From the NCBI GenBank assembly GCA_033297075.1, contig MU858059.1:310001-374000 (forward strand): 64,000 bases of DNA, given 5' to 3'. Positions 11,189 to 21,588 of this stretch are shown piece after piece. Source of the stretch: Rhypophila decipiens. Its lineage: Eukaryota > Ascomycota > Sordariomycetes > Sordariales > Naviculisporaceae. Within the stretch, counting starts at the first letter, position 1, and each line of letters opens with the position of its first letter. The notes beneath the pieces were generated by a model. The model was not told where the DNA came from. It saw nothing but the letters and a program-made list of their open reading frames with translations, and made no database searches. The position numbers were made by a program, and so were the translations under genes.

Positions 11189-12374
11189 TGAGTTCAATCT
11201 GATCAGGGAAAAGAAGAACAATTAAGAATTAGAAGGATGATAGGTGAAGGAAGGATCGATATTTCTCATGCCGTGGATATCGTGGGTACCGGAATTGACA
11301 GCATCATCGACGATCTCGAGTCTTATCAGGAAAGGGCGGTCGTCGGTTAGCTCCTTCCTTGGGACTTTTGGAACATCCGCAAAGGCCAATAATTCAGCCC
11401 TCTCTGATGCTGAGGGGGATTAGGTGTTGACTGTTGAATGCTGTTTGTGCTAAAATTAGTCATTCAGTACTAGGGGAATATATACCCGCAGCGAATGTCC
11501 GAAAACGGGTAGTCTTGGCTCGGCCCCCCTTAGTCCCGGGAATGCCCGCGTGGCCAACGTCAATGGCCGGACAAAAGCCGGCCTTGGATGAGTCACCCAA
11601 AAGAACATCAGAAGCCGGAGTTGATCCCAAAATCCATGATTTGGAGCATTTGGTAGTGTCATGTAATAACCATAAAATTGGGTCCAGTTTGAAGTGATTT
11701 TAATCTCCATGGAATGCCCCTCTAACAGTCCTAAGAAGGCCTTATGTTTTCCTTAAATACGCATCGACAGAAATTGAGGGTGCCCTATTCTGATCCCGTG
11801 AATGCATCATTCAGCTATCTGTAACGCGTTGATGAGATTAAACGAGGGTGTGTATTGGGAGCCTAAAATGCGCTGTTGGGATTAAAGAAGAGAAGCCGTA
11901 TTGGTTCTGGCTCAGAGGGCTTTCATCGGACCAGAAGGGGCGTTGTAAGTTGTAAGCCGTCAGGACCTCCTTTCGCAGGAGCACGGCGGGGTTTGGTTTG
12001 GCTACCATAGACCTGGTTTATTGTAGTCTGCTGAACGATGGCAACAGTTAAGCTGATCAGAAGAGCGGCTCTTCGGCGCAGGATGATGAATCCGATCATC
12101 TGGACAGAGAAAATGGATGCCAAGATGGTCAAGAACAGTCAAAAGGATAGAGCAGGATCTGTGAACGCAAAACTTTCATTTCCATATACTAGTAGCCTCT
12201 GTCGGGGACTAAATAAACGCAAGACTAATGTCTGAGCTTGTGATAAGCTGGACTAAACGCAATGACAAGCTCTAGTAGAGAATGTTTCTCCATGTCCTAA
12301 CCACCTGTCTGTGGTCATGATTCTTGACCTCATTCCAAAGTATCCCAGCCTCGAAATCCCCTAGCCCAGACCTT
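11189..12374. other. Intergenic region, no gene seen
   Basis: About 1.2 kb. Its left part is the promoter of the LrgB-like gene and its right part the 3' flank of the 2EXR gene. Open frames are short and unconvincing. No repeat or RNA gene was recognised. Confidence 0.5.
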
Positions 12375-13592
12375 CTAATCTCTCTCAGTCTGCAGCAGAG
12401 CGGTGATCTTCACCTTCTGGCGCTTCTCCAAATCCATGCTGAACCGACGTGGTGCATTTGGCCAGATCGACTGGGGCTCGGGCTGGACGAACGCGGTGCG
12501 GAGGTCCTTGACAAGGGCAAACGCCAAACCAATTCGGCCTTCCAGTGAGGGGTTTATCCATGAATTCGAACGACGACGGGGCTTGATGGCCTTTGCGGTG
12601 TCTGTCCGGATTTCGAGGTACGAATGCCGGCGGTCGTGGAACTCCTCCAGGCGGAGGGCCTGCCGCTCCTGCTTGGTCTCTATAGCTTGCTATCAGTATC
12701 CGGTTGAAAAGGTAATATGTAAATGCACATGCAAGTAGAAAAGAGCTGCCCGCTTACTCTTGTAGTAGTGGTATCTGTAACTCCGAACAGCATCTTTAGC
12801 CGCCTTATCAGTGTGTTGGCCGTCTGTGCGAATAATGAGGTAGAAAGCCTCGAGGTCGGGAAAGATGTCCAAGAAGCCCATCACCTCAGTCGGGCACAGT
12901 TTGCAGACGCTACCTCCCCTGGCGTGGTCGAGACCAAGACAACGAAACACCGCAGTGAGGTTTGGAGTCTGCTTGTTGGGCCTGGCGGTTCCCTGATTGA
13001 AGACGATGGCAACTCTGCGAATGCCGAGGTTGTCGGTGGCAGGAGTGTCTCGATCAAATCTCGCTGGGAACAAGACCTGGGTCTGACGGGCCCAGTTGTA
13101 GTGACGCCAATTGTTTTTACCCATGCCGAACTCGACGCAGACAACGTCAGTCGAGTTATCCATGTTGCCGTTGCTTTGGGTTCTCTTGGTGAATGGCATC
13201 CGACCTTTCTCATCTGTTGCTAGGCGGACAGCCCGGGCGGCATTCTGGGAGACATGAGAGATAGTGTTGAAGATTTGAAAGCCCGACGGGTCTGGGGCTT
13301 TCAGCTTGTTGAACTTGACTCTCCAAGTGTCAGGTGTCTTCATTTCTTCGACACTCGCCGCCTTCATGAAATGAACGTGAGGCTTGCATAGTGCCTCGGT
13401 GAAGATCTTGGACTGAATCTCGGGGGGCAAGTAGCTGAAGTACTCGAATTCGGCCTCGGTGTCCGACTTCTTGGGCGACTTCTTGGCGGGCTTGTTGACT
13501 GACCGCTTGGTCACCTTCATCAGCGACGCCATCGTCGGCCGCGGGACTGACTTGCCTGCCCGGGCGGTGGTTGGACGAGTGGGAGCAATCAC
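12375..13592 (-). CDS. 2EXR-domain fungal protein of unknown function
   Basis: Two exons on the minus strand, 13592-12758 and 12679-12375, joined across a 78-bp intron (GTAAGC...TATAG), give 379 residues. After a basic, lysine-rich N-terminus (KKSPKKS) comes FEYFSYLPPEIQSKIFTEAL at about 49-68. This is the aromatic-LPPEI(Q/R)-I-(F/W) pattern of the fungus-specific 2EXR domain, which resembles an F-box start. The middle includes VCVEFGMG and HYNWARQTQVLFPARFD, and the C-terminal exon is basic. Such genes are numerous, often recently expanded and uncharacterised. If read as an F-box-like protein it could be a substrate adaptor, but this is only inference. It borders the decayed repeat-rich block on its 5' side. 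Confidence 0.75.
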
Positions 13593-13895
13593 AGTCGGAG
13601 CGTTGTGTGTGCCAGGAGGACAGCTAGAGGGAGGAAGGGAAAGAGTTTGAGCTCAGCTGTCGCGAGTGGTGATGTAAGTGGTAGTTTGGAGGGGTTGAGA
13701 AAGAATTCAAATACACAGTGGTGCCTGTTGACCGGTGAGCAGACGTTCAGATGAAGAGGTCATGCGTATGCCGTAGGTACAAGATGGTGAGATGAAAACC
13801 GGCAGCAACTGGGTGAAAAATGGGGTGTGAAATGGACTACAAACGCCTTTATTGATCCCTCCCCTGGATGGAGTTGTTCCCTTTGATACGTAGGA

Positions 13896-13965
13896 GGGAT
13901 TAAATATATACATATAGTGGGATTCAATAAATACATGTAATGGGATTATATATATACATATAGAG
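13896..13965. repeat. AT-rich tandem repeat, three 23-24-bp units
   Basis: Three head-to-tail copies beginning GGGATT at 13896, 13919 and 13942, each ending in an alternating AT/TATA stretch. The copies differ by several transitions. It lies just outside the inverted-repeat element and upstream of the 2EXR gene. Confidence 0.8.
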
Positions 13966-13988
13966 GGAGTTTAAAAGGCCTACAAGTT

Positions 13989-14366
13989 TGAGGATTCATA
14001 CGTACACAGAGGCTTTTTCATATGTACAAAACAATCCGCACCTGCCAAGTGCCTGGCGGTTGACCTTTTCTTAACCTACTTTTCCGTGCAAAAAAGTCGA
14101 TTTCCGGGGTCAACACCCATAACCACAATTGCTCGCAAACACATCGCCGTCAATTGAACACATCACTGTCAATTGAGAACATCGCCATCAATTAAACACA
14201 TCGCTAAATGTAGTTGCGCCGGTATAGTGGTGTAAGGTGGTTTTGATTGCTAGGACCCATAAAAGGGTGGTTTATTGTAGGGGAAAAGGCCATTTTTTCT
14301 TGCCGGCTGCCGCGTACGGATTGTTGTGTACGTATGAAAAAGCCTCTGTATACGTATGAATCCTCA
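13989..14366. mobile_element. MITE-like non-autonomous element with about 52-bp terminal inverted repeats
   Basis: The left end (13989-14041) begins TGAGGATTCATACGTA. The right end (14314-14366) is its reverse complement over about 52 bp, with four mismatches, three of them C/T transitions. The total length is 378 bp and there is no coding capacity, so any movement would need a transposase from elsewhere. The sequence AAGTTT abuts both ends (imperfectly placed) and may be a degraded target-site duplication; a clean TA duplication is not present. The interior carries a 19-bp tandem repeat. The superfamily is not resolved. A large hairpin-forming remnant with another origin is the alternative. 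Confidence 0.75.
14138..14205. repeat. 19-bp tandem repeat inside the inverted-repeat element
   Basis: Three full units and one partial unit of the pattern AACACATCGCCGTCAATTG begin at 14138, 14157, 14176 and 14195. The units differ mainly by transitions. Subterminal repeats of this kind are common in non-autonomous DNA elements. Confidence 0.8.
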
Positions 14367-16351
14367 TAAGTTTGGATTTAAAGGTGTATCAAATCATCTA
14401 TTGTAAATCCGAGTTACTCTACTTCTGGCAGGTTGGGCGTCAAGATAGAGAGGGGAGGCTGAAGTAAAGGTATCTAACCTATTGAAAAGAAATCTGAACC
14501 TGGGTCTTCTCACTTCAGACCCAGGGTGTAAGGCCAAGCCAAGTCAACCAGCACTGACGTTGGGTCGAATTTCGATGGGAGATCAACGTCATCAGATTCC
14601 GGCGAGCAAGGAAGAGTGCCAGGTATTGCTGGGTTGGCACCGTGGCATTCAGTCTACATTCTTATCCGGGAGCCTCAAGTATATGCTTTACAAACACCTA
14701 GAGAACTTTGAGAAAGGTGATCGGGAGGATCTTTGCCCTTGGTCTCCGAGTGCTGTCTCTTGTCCTCCAGAACTCTGTTGTTCTCTGTGAGCGAGCCCCA
14801 CGAGGTCACCCTCGTTGTTCATAAGCGGTTCCGTGAGTTCATCAAGCATCACAATCAGCATCTTCAGGCGACCAAAACCGAATTGAAGCAGGCTGCAACG
14901 AACTCCCCTCCCGTCCGGGCGAAGAAGCGATCTAGTAGGTTTTATTTTTCCACGGTAATTGAGTAGCTGCAGCTGGCGCTATCCTAAGGTAGCTTGGTCC
15001 GAGTCCTTTTGCGTTGACCTTCTCGATATATATCGGTGGTTTCTCATTGAGAGCAACCCGACAAAAGACAGATATAGATACTATAGGACGAGAATATAAA
15101 CCATTATATCAAGGGGTCCTCAGGGGGTCCGATAAACAATATCTCACTCAATCAGCAGACACTGAAGACATTGCCCCCTGGCTACCGCATTTTCTCGTCA
15201 TATTTGAAACTTGCTTGGGCATGACGCAAGACTGTGAAGTTTGAATCACTTGAGCCTTTGAACGATCCTGTGGGGCGAAAACGATAACCTTGAGCCTCGT
15301 ACTTGAGCTAAGGACCAGGCGTTGTGTACGAGGAGGTAAACATCACGGGAGATTAAGGCACGTATCATCTCGATAACGGCAGGAGGTATGAAACATGCAA
15401 TATCTGCTTTGTAGAGTTAATTAACAGAGGAGCTTAATAGAGTTGGTGTGTACGCCACAGTTTCTAGAAAGTTTGTTCATAGTCCTTTGGTTATGAGCGG
15501 GTACTCTACCCGGTAAGGTGGTGTAACTTGCCCCAGCCTAGTCAGCTACATAAAAGCAAAGGATATTTCTCGCAGTCACCCTTCTCGATTTCCCCTAAAC
15601 GGAAAGCCAAAGGGGCAAGTCTTGGTCACAAGTTGATACTTAAGTAAAACCAAACGTTAACATATGCTTTGGGAACTACTTTGACTGCACACCTAACAGT
15701 TGAACGTAGTGGACTTATAATGTATCGGGGTGGATAGGACACCTGCTCATCATTCAGTATTCACGCTGCTCTTTTATTTAACATATCCGTCTCTTGTTCT
15801 CAGCCATTTTTGTGGTGTTCAACCCCCAACTTGTCTGATTGCCCCCGTCATGGGTGACCAAACAAACATTGAGACGGGTCTGAATTATCATCAGACGGTT
15901 CAGGGTCGAGCTGAGGTTACTCGCTGCTATTGCCTTTCGATAATTGAGTTGCGCTGCTTTGGAGCTTGAAAAAAGTTAAAATCCGAATGCCAAACCTTTC
16001 GGGCTTCTAGTTCTTTGGTGATGGGCCTATTGTGAGGGTTTATGGGCTTTAATAGCATTTAGGACATCCTCCTATTGGCATAGGAGGAGCAACTATCTTA
16101 GGTTCAGGTCTTTATAGATGAACTCTATAGGCGAGCTTTGGAATACACTTTCATTGTCACTATATAAAGACGAGTGTCTCCTGGATTGATTCTCCTTCTC
16201 TCTTCCTCAGACTCCTGGAATACTTAGTTCTCTTGCTCCTCTCTTCCTCATATCATCTTCTTTTAACAGTTTATTCAAGAACCAGACGGATAAACGAATA
16301 ACACAGTCCTCACTTCAAGCACGGATAACGTTAGTACGCCAGCCTTGCCAA
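14367..16351. other. Gene-poor stretch with degraded sequence
   Basis: About 2 kb with only short open frames on both strands. One frame (about 14733-14966) reads HEVTLVVHKRFREFIKHHNQ and looks slightly protein-like, but I cannot link it to a family. A hairpin (CTCCTA...TAGGAG) occurs near 16067-16090. A TATATAAA at 16161-16168 followed by a pyrimidine-rich leader resembles a promoter for the broken frame at 16352. Confidence 0.5.
16161..16168 (+). promoter_or_regulatory. TATA box upstream of the broken frame at 16352
   Basis: TATATAAA followed by about 100 bp of CT-rich sequence (CTTCTCTCTTCCTC and similar), the usual architecture of fungal promoters. It sits 184 bp before the ATG at 16352. 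Whether it is still active is unknown. Confidence 0.4.
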
Positions 16352-16771
16352 ATGGATTTCTTCCAGTCCATCAACTCAGGCCGATTTATCGCCATCGAAT
16401 CAAGCAATCAGCCAGCAAACATCATCATCAAATCCTCCCATGTCCTTGCATATCAGTTTAACTGGAACTGGACACAACTGGTGTCTCGGTGTAATATCAA
16501 GAAAGTCGAAGTGGAAGTCAGTGCGTGGTCTGCCGGCGAGGGAAAAAAGGAGACCAAAGGAAATCACCTCACCCTTGTGCTGCAAATCGAGGAGTGCCCC
16601 TGCTACGAGGTGCGAATCACTGCGATGCCAGGCTCTCCACTCGTGTAGCTCGAGGACGGTGCTGTTGGCCGGAAGGGCCATGTACAAATCATGTTTAGCA
16701 GACATGAGGGAGCCAACGAGATGTACACGCCGGATAGGCCTGTGTTCAAGAAGATCAGCCTCCCTCCTTGA
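16352..16771 (+). pseudogene. Open frame interrupted by an in-frame stop, unknown family
   Basis: An ATG-initiated frame (MDFFQSINSGRFIAIESSNQ...) runs 98 codons to TAG at 16646-16648. The same frame then continues open for 40 more codons (LEDGAVGRKGHVQIMF...) to a TGA at 16769-16771. The continuation has protein-like composition, suggesting one protein of about 140 residues cut by a nonsense mutation. A short intron over the stop is not evident. A promoter-like TATA and CT-rich leader precede it. The family is not recognised. The HNH-like fragment starts two bases later in another frame, so the two may once have been exons of one gene. Confidence 0.45.
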
Positions 16772-16772
16772 T

Positions 16773-17028
16773 ATGACGATAATCGAGTCGTCGTCGAGAC
16801 AAAGTCAGAAACTACGACAAGATTGTATGGAGCGAGACAATGGCCGCTGTGTAGCCTGTGGTTTCATTGATCCAAAGACATTCCTTACTCTACCTCCAAA
16901 CGCCCGTCGAGGACGCACTTCCAGGGCCTGCAGGGCGGGAATCTCAGTCCCCTGCCCCAAGGACGACGACGACGGCAACGAGCTACTATCCGCCCCCACC
17001 ACTGCAGCCAACAATGACGGCAGCAAAA

Positions 17029-17068
<40 letters not shown>

Positions 17069-17111
17069 TGAACATCGTAGTACAGTATTGTACAATATGT
17101 GTTTGGTATAA
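16773..17111 (+). pseudogene. Fungal HNH-nuclease-like N-terminal fragment ending in poly-Asp
   Basis: From ATG at 16773 the frame gives 112 residues. The segment SQKLRQDCMERDNGRCVACG (about 10-29) matches the start of fungal HNH-endonuclease-domain proteins, where a basic helix leads into ERD-x-RC-x-x-(T/S/C)-G. The catalytic His and Asn of an HNH motif are not found downstream. Instead the frame runs into the (GAC)12 tract, encoding poly-Asp, and stops. I read it as a truncated or decayed member. A functional spliced gene with further exons at 17.2-18.2 kb is the alternative. Confidence 0.45.
17031..17066. repeat. (GAC)12 trinucleotide microsatellite
   Basis: Twelve uninterrupted GAC units flanked by AAC and GAT. 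In the HNH-like frame it encodes poly-Asp. Such tracts vary in length by replication slippage. Confidence 0.95.
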
Positions 17112-17238
17112 AATTAACGTCTGGTTCGTATATTTGATCTATCGTCAAAGGTCGTCAAGGTGAAAAGAAAGCTGCCCGGTGATGGGAATGACCCGTTTGT
17201 TCGCTTAAGCCCGGACGACGACGACGCCAGCTCCGGAA

Positions 17239-17712
17239 ATGAAGGGCGTGGTGTGTTCGTCTCGCCCCACCAGGTCCAGCGGCATCGAGACCGACGGGAA
17301 GGGCTTCCCCTTGAGCACGGTCATCGACTTGATCATCTCTTGCGGACTGGACCAGTACGAGTTTTACGAAGACGTTACAAACCACCGCAGTCGCACGCGG
17401 GCTTCGGTACGCGCCACGAGCAAGCACGGGCGTCTGGATGTCACGCAGGAGGGCTGGAATAAAGTGTGCGATGGTATCTTTCGGGACTGGCCAGGGGGGA
17501 AGGATGTCGGGAATCTGGGGGATATCCCACACCCAGACGACGGTGACCCTGGGCCGAGGTGGTGCCGTGATTGTTGGTTGGAACCTGAGGAGACTATGTG
17601 CGAATCTTATAAAAAGAAGGGTCTTGAAATTGAAGAAAAAAAGATCAAGCCATGCCTCCAGTCCCATCATCTCATTCCATCTGTCCAGGCACCACTTGAC
17701 CATGCGCATTAG
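17239..17712 (+). pseudogene. Coding-like open frame in the decayed block, unknown family
   Basis: A 157-codon frame with protein-like composition, including LSTVIDLIISCGLDQYEFYE and a CRDCWLEPEETMC cysteine cluster. It overlaps, in another frame, a start at 17160 (MKRKLPGDGNDPFVRLSP) that also looks coding, so a frameshift near 17230-17270 is possible. No family is recognised. It may be a remnant or an unspliced exon of the HNH-like locus. Confidence 0.3.
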
Positions 17713-17864
17713 CGTAAAAGATTGGGTGTGAAAATTAATCACCCTCGGCCTTGTGCTTCAGTGGATTTGAGGCTACAGGTGGAACCACCTTCGCAGGTAC
17801 CAGCCTCCTCCCGGTCAAAATCACCCATCAAACCATCACAAACACTGGCTCCAGGACCTTTTGA

Positions 17865-18194
17865 GCTTCACAATCTTCCCACAAGGAGCCCCTGCTCGGC
17901 GGATTTCAGCACGCACCAGACTGGGAACAGCAGACAGCACGCCGAATAGCACTCGCTGCGGTTTGCAGCAAGGGTCTCATCCTCACTCCCACTGTCGGAG
18001 ATGCTGGACTCGGGTCATCTTCGAACTCCGGGGCAGTTGAGTGCGAAACTTTCGGGCTATGGCCACCAGCTCCCTTCACTAGTATAGGAGAAAGGTTCGC
18101 GGAAGCCATCCGCGAGATAATAGACCCAGAGGTCAGAGGTCGGCAATGGTTCAACATGGTACGCGGGTGTAAGTATGGAGTATGGATATTATAG
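17865..18194 (+). other. Coding-like open frame with a strong 5' splice site
   Basis: A 110-codon frame without a nearby ATG, including DWEQQTARRIALAAVCSKG and FAEAIREIIDPEVRGRQWF, looks like an internal exon. A perfect GTAAGT donor lies at 18169-18174, just after MVRGC. No convincing next exon was found. It could belong to the same lost gene as the preceding frames. Confidence 0.35.
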
Positions 18195-18577
18195 GCTCTC
18201 CCAGCTTCTAGGTTGTTATCACATTATTTTCACACCCTGACAAGGATCGTCGAGGGGATTTTCAGGCTTTAGTCAGAATACTGACAATAGAATTTTCACA
18301 TCTATTCTATATCAGTCTCTTAACTCCTTTTGTTTCTAATTTTTGGACAGGTTGGAAAGAATTCGGCTCTTGAATCTTTTGATTGAAAGCTTGGAATGGT
18401 CGGCTGAAGCTTTGCTCTGTTTGATCCAGGAATCCTCAAGGGCAGGATCGATGTTCATTGTCTTGCCTTGAAGTCATGGAGGAAAATGAATGGTAGGGTG
18501 GCAATATATATGTAATAGTGAGCGCATCCCGTGTCGTTAACTCGATTACATTGCGGATATTTTGGTTAATCCCTTGA

Positions 18578-18769
18578 TCGGCAATTCTAGCCGCATCCTC
18601 TGCCGTCATTGCAAGCGAGGCTGATAATACCGCCGCCCCGTTCTCCCTCCCCCGTAGTCCGTACTTTCGTTATGGCCGGAAGGGCTGCTTTCTCGACGAG
18701 GCCTGCCCCTGCCGACGCTGTATCCCCTGCAAACTAGGGGTAATACAGTCTGACCTCCACTATGTTTGA
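18578..18769 (+). other. Short cysteine-rich coding-like frame
   Basis: A 63-codon frame without an ATG at its start, containing CFLDEACPCRRCIPCKLG, five Cys in 16 residues. The spacing is unlike standard zinc clusters that I know. It is isolated between non-coding stretches and is probably a remnant. Confidence 0.3.
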
Positions 18770-19043
18770 GTTGGAGGATCTCAGCAGATCATTGCAAGCC
18801 GAGCTTGCTCGTCGCCTTCAGAAGAACTAAGATAGAGATGGGAAATACAATCCCAAGATTGGTAAAAATCAATGGGTTTGCTTAGCTACGAATGGGTATG
18901 AATAGGAGGCCTTGGTTTTATCTTGTTTATAATACCCTGGGTTGCATATACTTGGTTTGAGGTGCATAAGGATAGGTTTGGCTGGCATTTGCTTGATGTT
19001 TACCCTCTGGCATGAGGTCATTGTATGGAGTTCATGGTTGCAT

Positions 19044-19715
19044 GTTCTCGCTGGCTCCGGTGGCACGCGCCGTCCGACTTCAATCTTGCAGGTAGACTGT
19101 CGAGCATCGGGCAGGGCGCTGAGATAGGGATGCCAGGCCTCGGGCAGGGCACAGAACTTGGATCCGGGTGGGACATTACAAAGCCCTCAGAGCCAAGCTC
19201 GAATGCTGGCAGGCCAACCGGGCGAGACTTCAGCCCATCTGTGGGAAACAGCGTTCAAACAGATTGCAAGGATTATTCGCTGGGAGGATAACTTCGCGGA
19301 CAATGAATCTCTTTCGTATTGGCATCTGAAACGGGTCTGGCGCACTATGGTGCCACAAATCTTCGCTGTATACGAGGCGGAGAGGAAGCTGAACGTCGTC
19401 CAAATTCCGAATCCTAATATCGACGAGTCCCTGCCAGTAGGACCAAACCACCAGCGGACCGTCGAGCCAGTCAGGTCCTACACTGCCAAGAGAGGGAAAT
19501 CGTGGGCTACATCATCGGACATGTGCAACAATGCCCGCGATCTCAACAACGACGCCAGCACCGGCAGTGAGCTGCGCTGGCTGCGCTGGTTACGCTGGCT
19601 CCGGTGGCCCCGCGCCGTCCGACTTCAAGCTTGTACTCGGAGGCTGCGACAGCAGTTGATCCTCTCACGATAACATCATCGGCCAGGCCGCTGAGGTATG
19701 AATGCCAGGCCCTGT
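19044..19715. repeat. Pair of diverged direct repeats, about 540 bp apart
   Basis: The stretch at about 19048-19082 (CGCTGGCTCCGGTGG...CGCCGTCCGACTTCAA) recurs at about 19591-19626. In each case a related block follows shortly after (GGGATGCCAGGCC... near 19125, ATGAATGCCAGGCC... near 19700). Copies are clearly related but diverged, with indels between the blocks, pointing to an old local duplication. Confidence 0.55.
19572..19607 (+). repeat. Four 9-bp tandem units encoding (Leu-Arg-Trp)4
   Basis: CTGCGCTGG occurs twice and is followed by TTACGCTGG and CTCCGGTGG. In the open plus frame this reads LRWLRWLRWLRW. The synonymous differences (CTG/TTA/CTC, CGC/CGG) suggest either selection on the peptide or age plus chance. 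Confidence 0.6.
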
Positions 19716-20234
19716 CTGATTGTGCTGATCAACGGGACCTACCCCAAATTGAAGGTGGACTACTTCTTCCTCAAGACTGTTGAGAACACCAAGTCCGATA
19801 TCATGACGAAGCTCTGGGCCTTCATGAATCCACGCCCATTATGCTCGGACCGAACACACCGACGGACGGACCGACTCCTGGCTCGGAGCCTCGGGCAGGC
19901 TTGATTGAGGAATTGAAGCGCCAACAGACCGAGGACCGTGGCTTGATCGAGGAAATTGAAGCGCCAACAGGATTCGGATCATGAACTCCCCCGGCAGCAG
20001 CGGGCCTTTCCCGTCTCCACACATTCCTCCGCAGCGATCCTCTGGCCCTCGACTAGCGAACGCGTCATCCAGGCGGCCACCGAGATCGAGGAAGCGGCTG
20101 AAGGTTTCGGTGAAGAAGACATTATCTTGGAACCAAAAGTCGATGATGTATCTGCCAATCACAACGTCGTATCTCATTTGGATCTCGTAGTTGGACTTCA
20201 AATACGGTACGCGTGGTTGCATGATTGCGGTTAG
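19698..20234 (+). pseudogene. Frameshifted coding remnant with a duplicated LIEELKRQQ segment
   Basis: Three overlapping frames each look coding. The first (19698 on) has YPKLKVDYFFLKTVENTKSD. The second has STPIMLGPNTPTDG and then GLIEELKRQQTEDRG. After a repeat of GGCTTGAT(T/C)GAGGAA...GAAGCGCCAACAG with one extra A, the third resumes as LKRQQDSDHELPRQQ and ERVIQAATEIEEAAEG up to a stop at 20234. The two repeat copies (about 19900-19930 and 19942-19973) differ by a single-base insertion that shifts the frame. This is the signature of a decaying gene with a coiled-coil-like charged segment. The family is not identified. Confidence 0.45.
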
Positions 20235-20266
20235 TAGCAGCAATGGCGTCATCCAGGCGGCCACCG
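20062..20266. repeat. 21-bp perfect direct repeat
   Basis: GCGTCATCCAGGCGGCCACCG occurs at 20062-20082 and 20246-20266. Both copies fall in coding-like plus frames as VIQAAT. The later frame continues VIRHNSLRDLVVLYGNLRDY, also protein-like. This supports a small internal duplication in the decayed locus. Confidence 0.7.
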
Positions 20267-20666
20267 TGATCCGCCACAACTCTCTCCGTGATCTGGTCGT
20301 TCTCTACGGCAACCTCCGCGACTATATAGCCCGCCCAGCCGGCCACGACGACCACGTCGCCGCCTTGATCCGCTCCCTGGCCCGTCTCGATAGCTCGGTA
20401 TCAATTGCCGTGTCGAATGGCCAAAAGACACCGGACAATGCTGTTTCCATGGGTTATGACGACTTTGAGTCCAAGGTCCCCGTCGCCTTATTCAGGTCAA
20501 AGTCTCGGACAGGATCAAACGGTGTGCCCGGCTTAGTCGTAATCCCAAAAAGCATTGCTATCCCGTGGGTTTGCTTTTTACCCAGCGAGACCTTAAAGGC
20601 ATGGCATAGCCAGGGGACAATGGGGAAAGGTACGAAGGCGTGGGACATCGTCAGGGGCAGGAATTA

Positions 20667-21588
20667 GGCAATGCGCGAGCAGAAATTTCGACCTGAGCTT
20701 GTAGGCCCTTTTCTTGGCGGATTCGACCCGGTGGGGCACTTGTTGGTGATTGCGGTGACTGCCGGCACGGTCGGATCTCATTGCTGGACAGAGACATCTT
20801 CTTTCAAACTACAAAACAGTTGACCTTCAGCCATGTCAACTTTAATGGAAAATGGTCCTTGGACAAGTTAGAGTTTAAGATGTTGGCTCTACGTCTTCGG
20901 GGTCAAGTAATCTATGATGGGCCTTGTCTGCCAGCTGAAGCGGCATGGCATGGAAGAGACTGGATTAGACTGATAGTCTTCTCAGCTTCTTTAGTTGGAA
21001 TGTCCGGTTAGAGCCATATGGACATGGAAGCCACAGACTCGTTAACCGACCATTCATACAGGAAATAAGCAAACACCCGAGTTTCGTTAATAGTCCTGAC
21101 GGATACTTTATTGTGAACTCCCTACTCTGCCCTATGGCGCTTGAAGACATGAGGCTTGCTTCTGCTCTTCTCGAGGTCTATCCTGACTACGGGAGAACAC
21201 TGTAAAATCAAGGCTTAGGGTAATCTATAGAAGGCTCTTGTAACAATCTCTGCCTACCCGTGGATCGCCCTGCATGAATGAAGCTAGCCGAACGTCACAG
21301 ACCAGCCTGGCAGCCTTCCTAGCTCAACTAGAGTGCCAACCTAAATCTTGTATTTCTACTCGCCCTTTTATTCACAAAGACAAAGAAGACGAGGTATTTC
21401 CATTTAAAACGCACAATCCCAAAGCTCCGACCTGTCCCAGACCCAAGATCCCATATTAATAAACGTGAGATCGTTCCCTCATCTGCAGTTTTATGTCGTC
21501 GAGTCATGGATACGCCGGCCTATAAATGCAGCAAACCCCCTTGATATCGAGAAGAAACGCCTTGTAAACAATACTAAATCGACCACAC
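20667..21588. other. Intergenic region, no gene seen
   Basis: About 0.9 kb of moderately AT-rich sequence between the decayed block and the 3' end of the next minus-strand gene. Only short open frames occur. Confidence 0.5.

Noticed and set aside
16060..16330. Possible solo LTR (hairpin, TATA and CT-rich sequence)
   Set aside because: No second copy, primer-binding site or matching TG...CA ends could be identified, so it is described as promoter-like instead.
16400..16705. Minus-strand frame opposite the broken plus frame
   Set aside because: The plus strand has a promoter-like leader and protein-like frame; the minus frame has no support.
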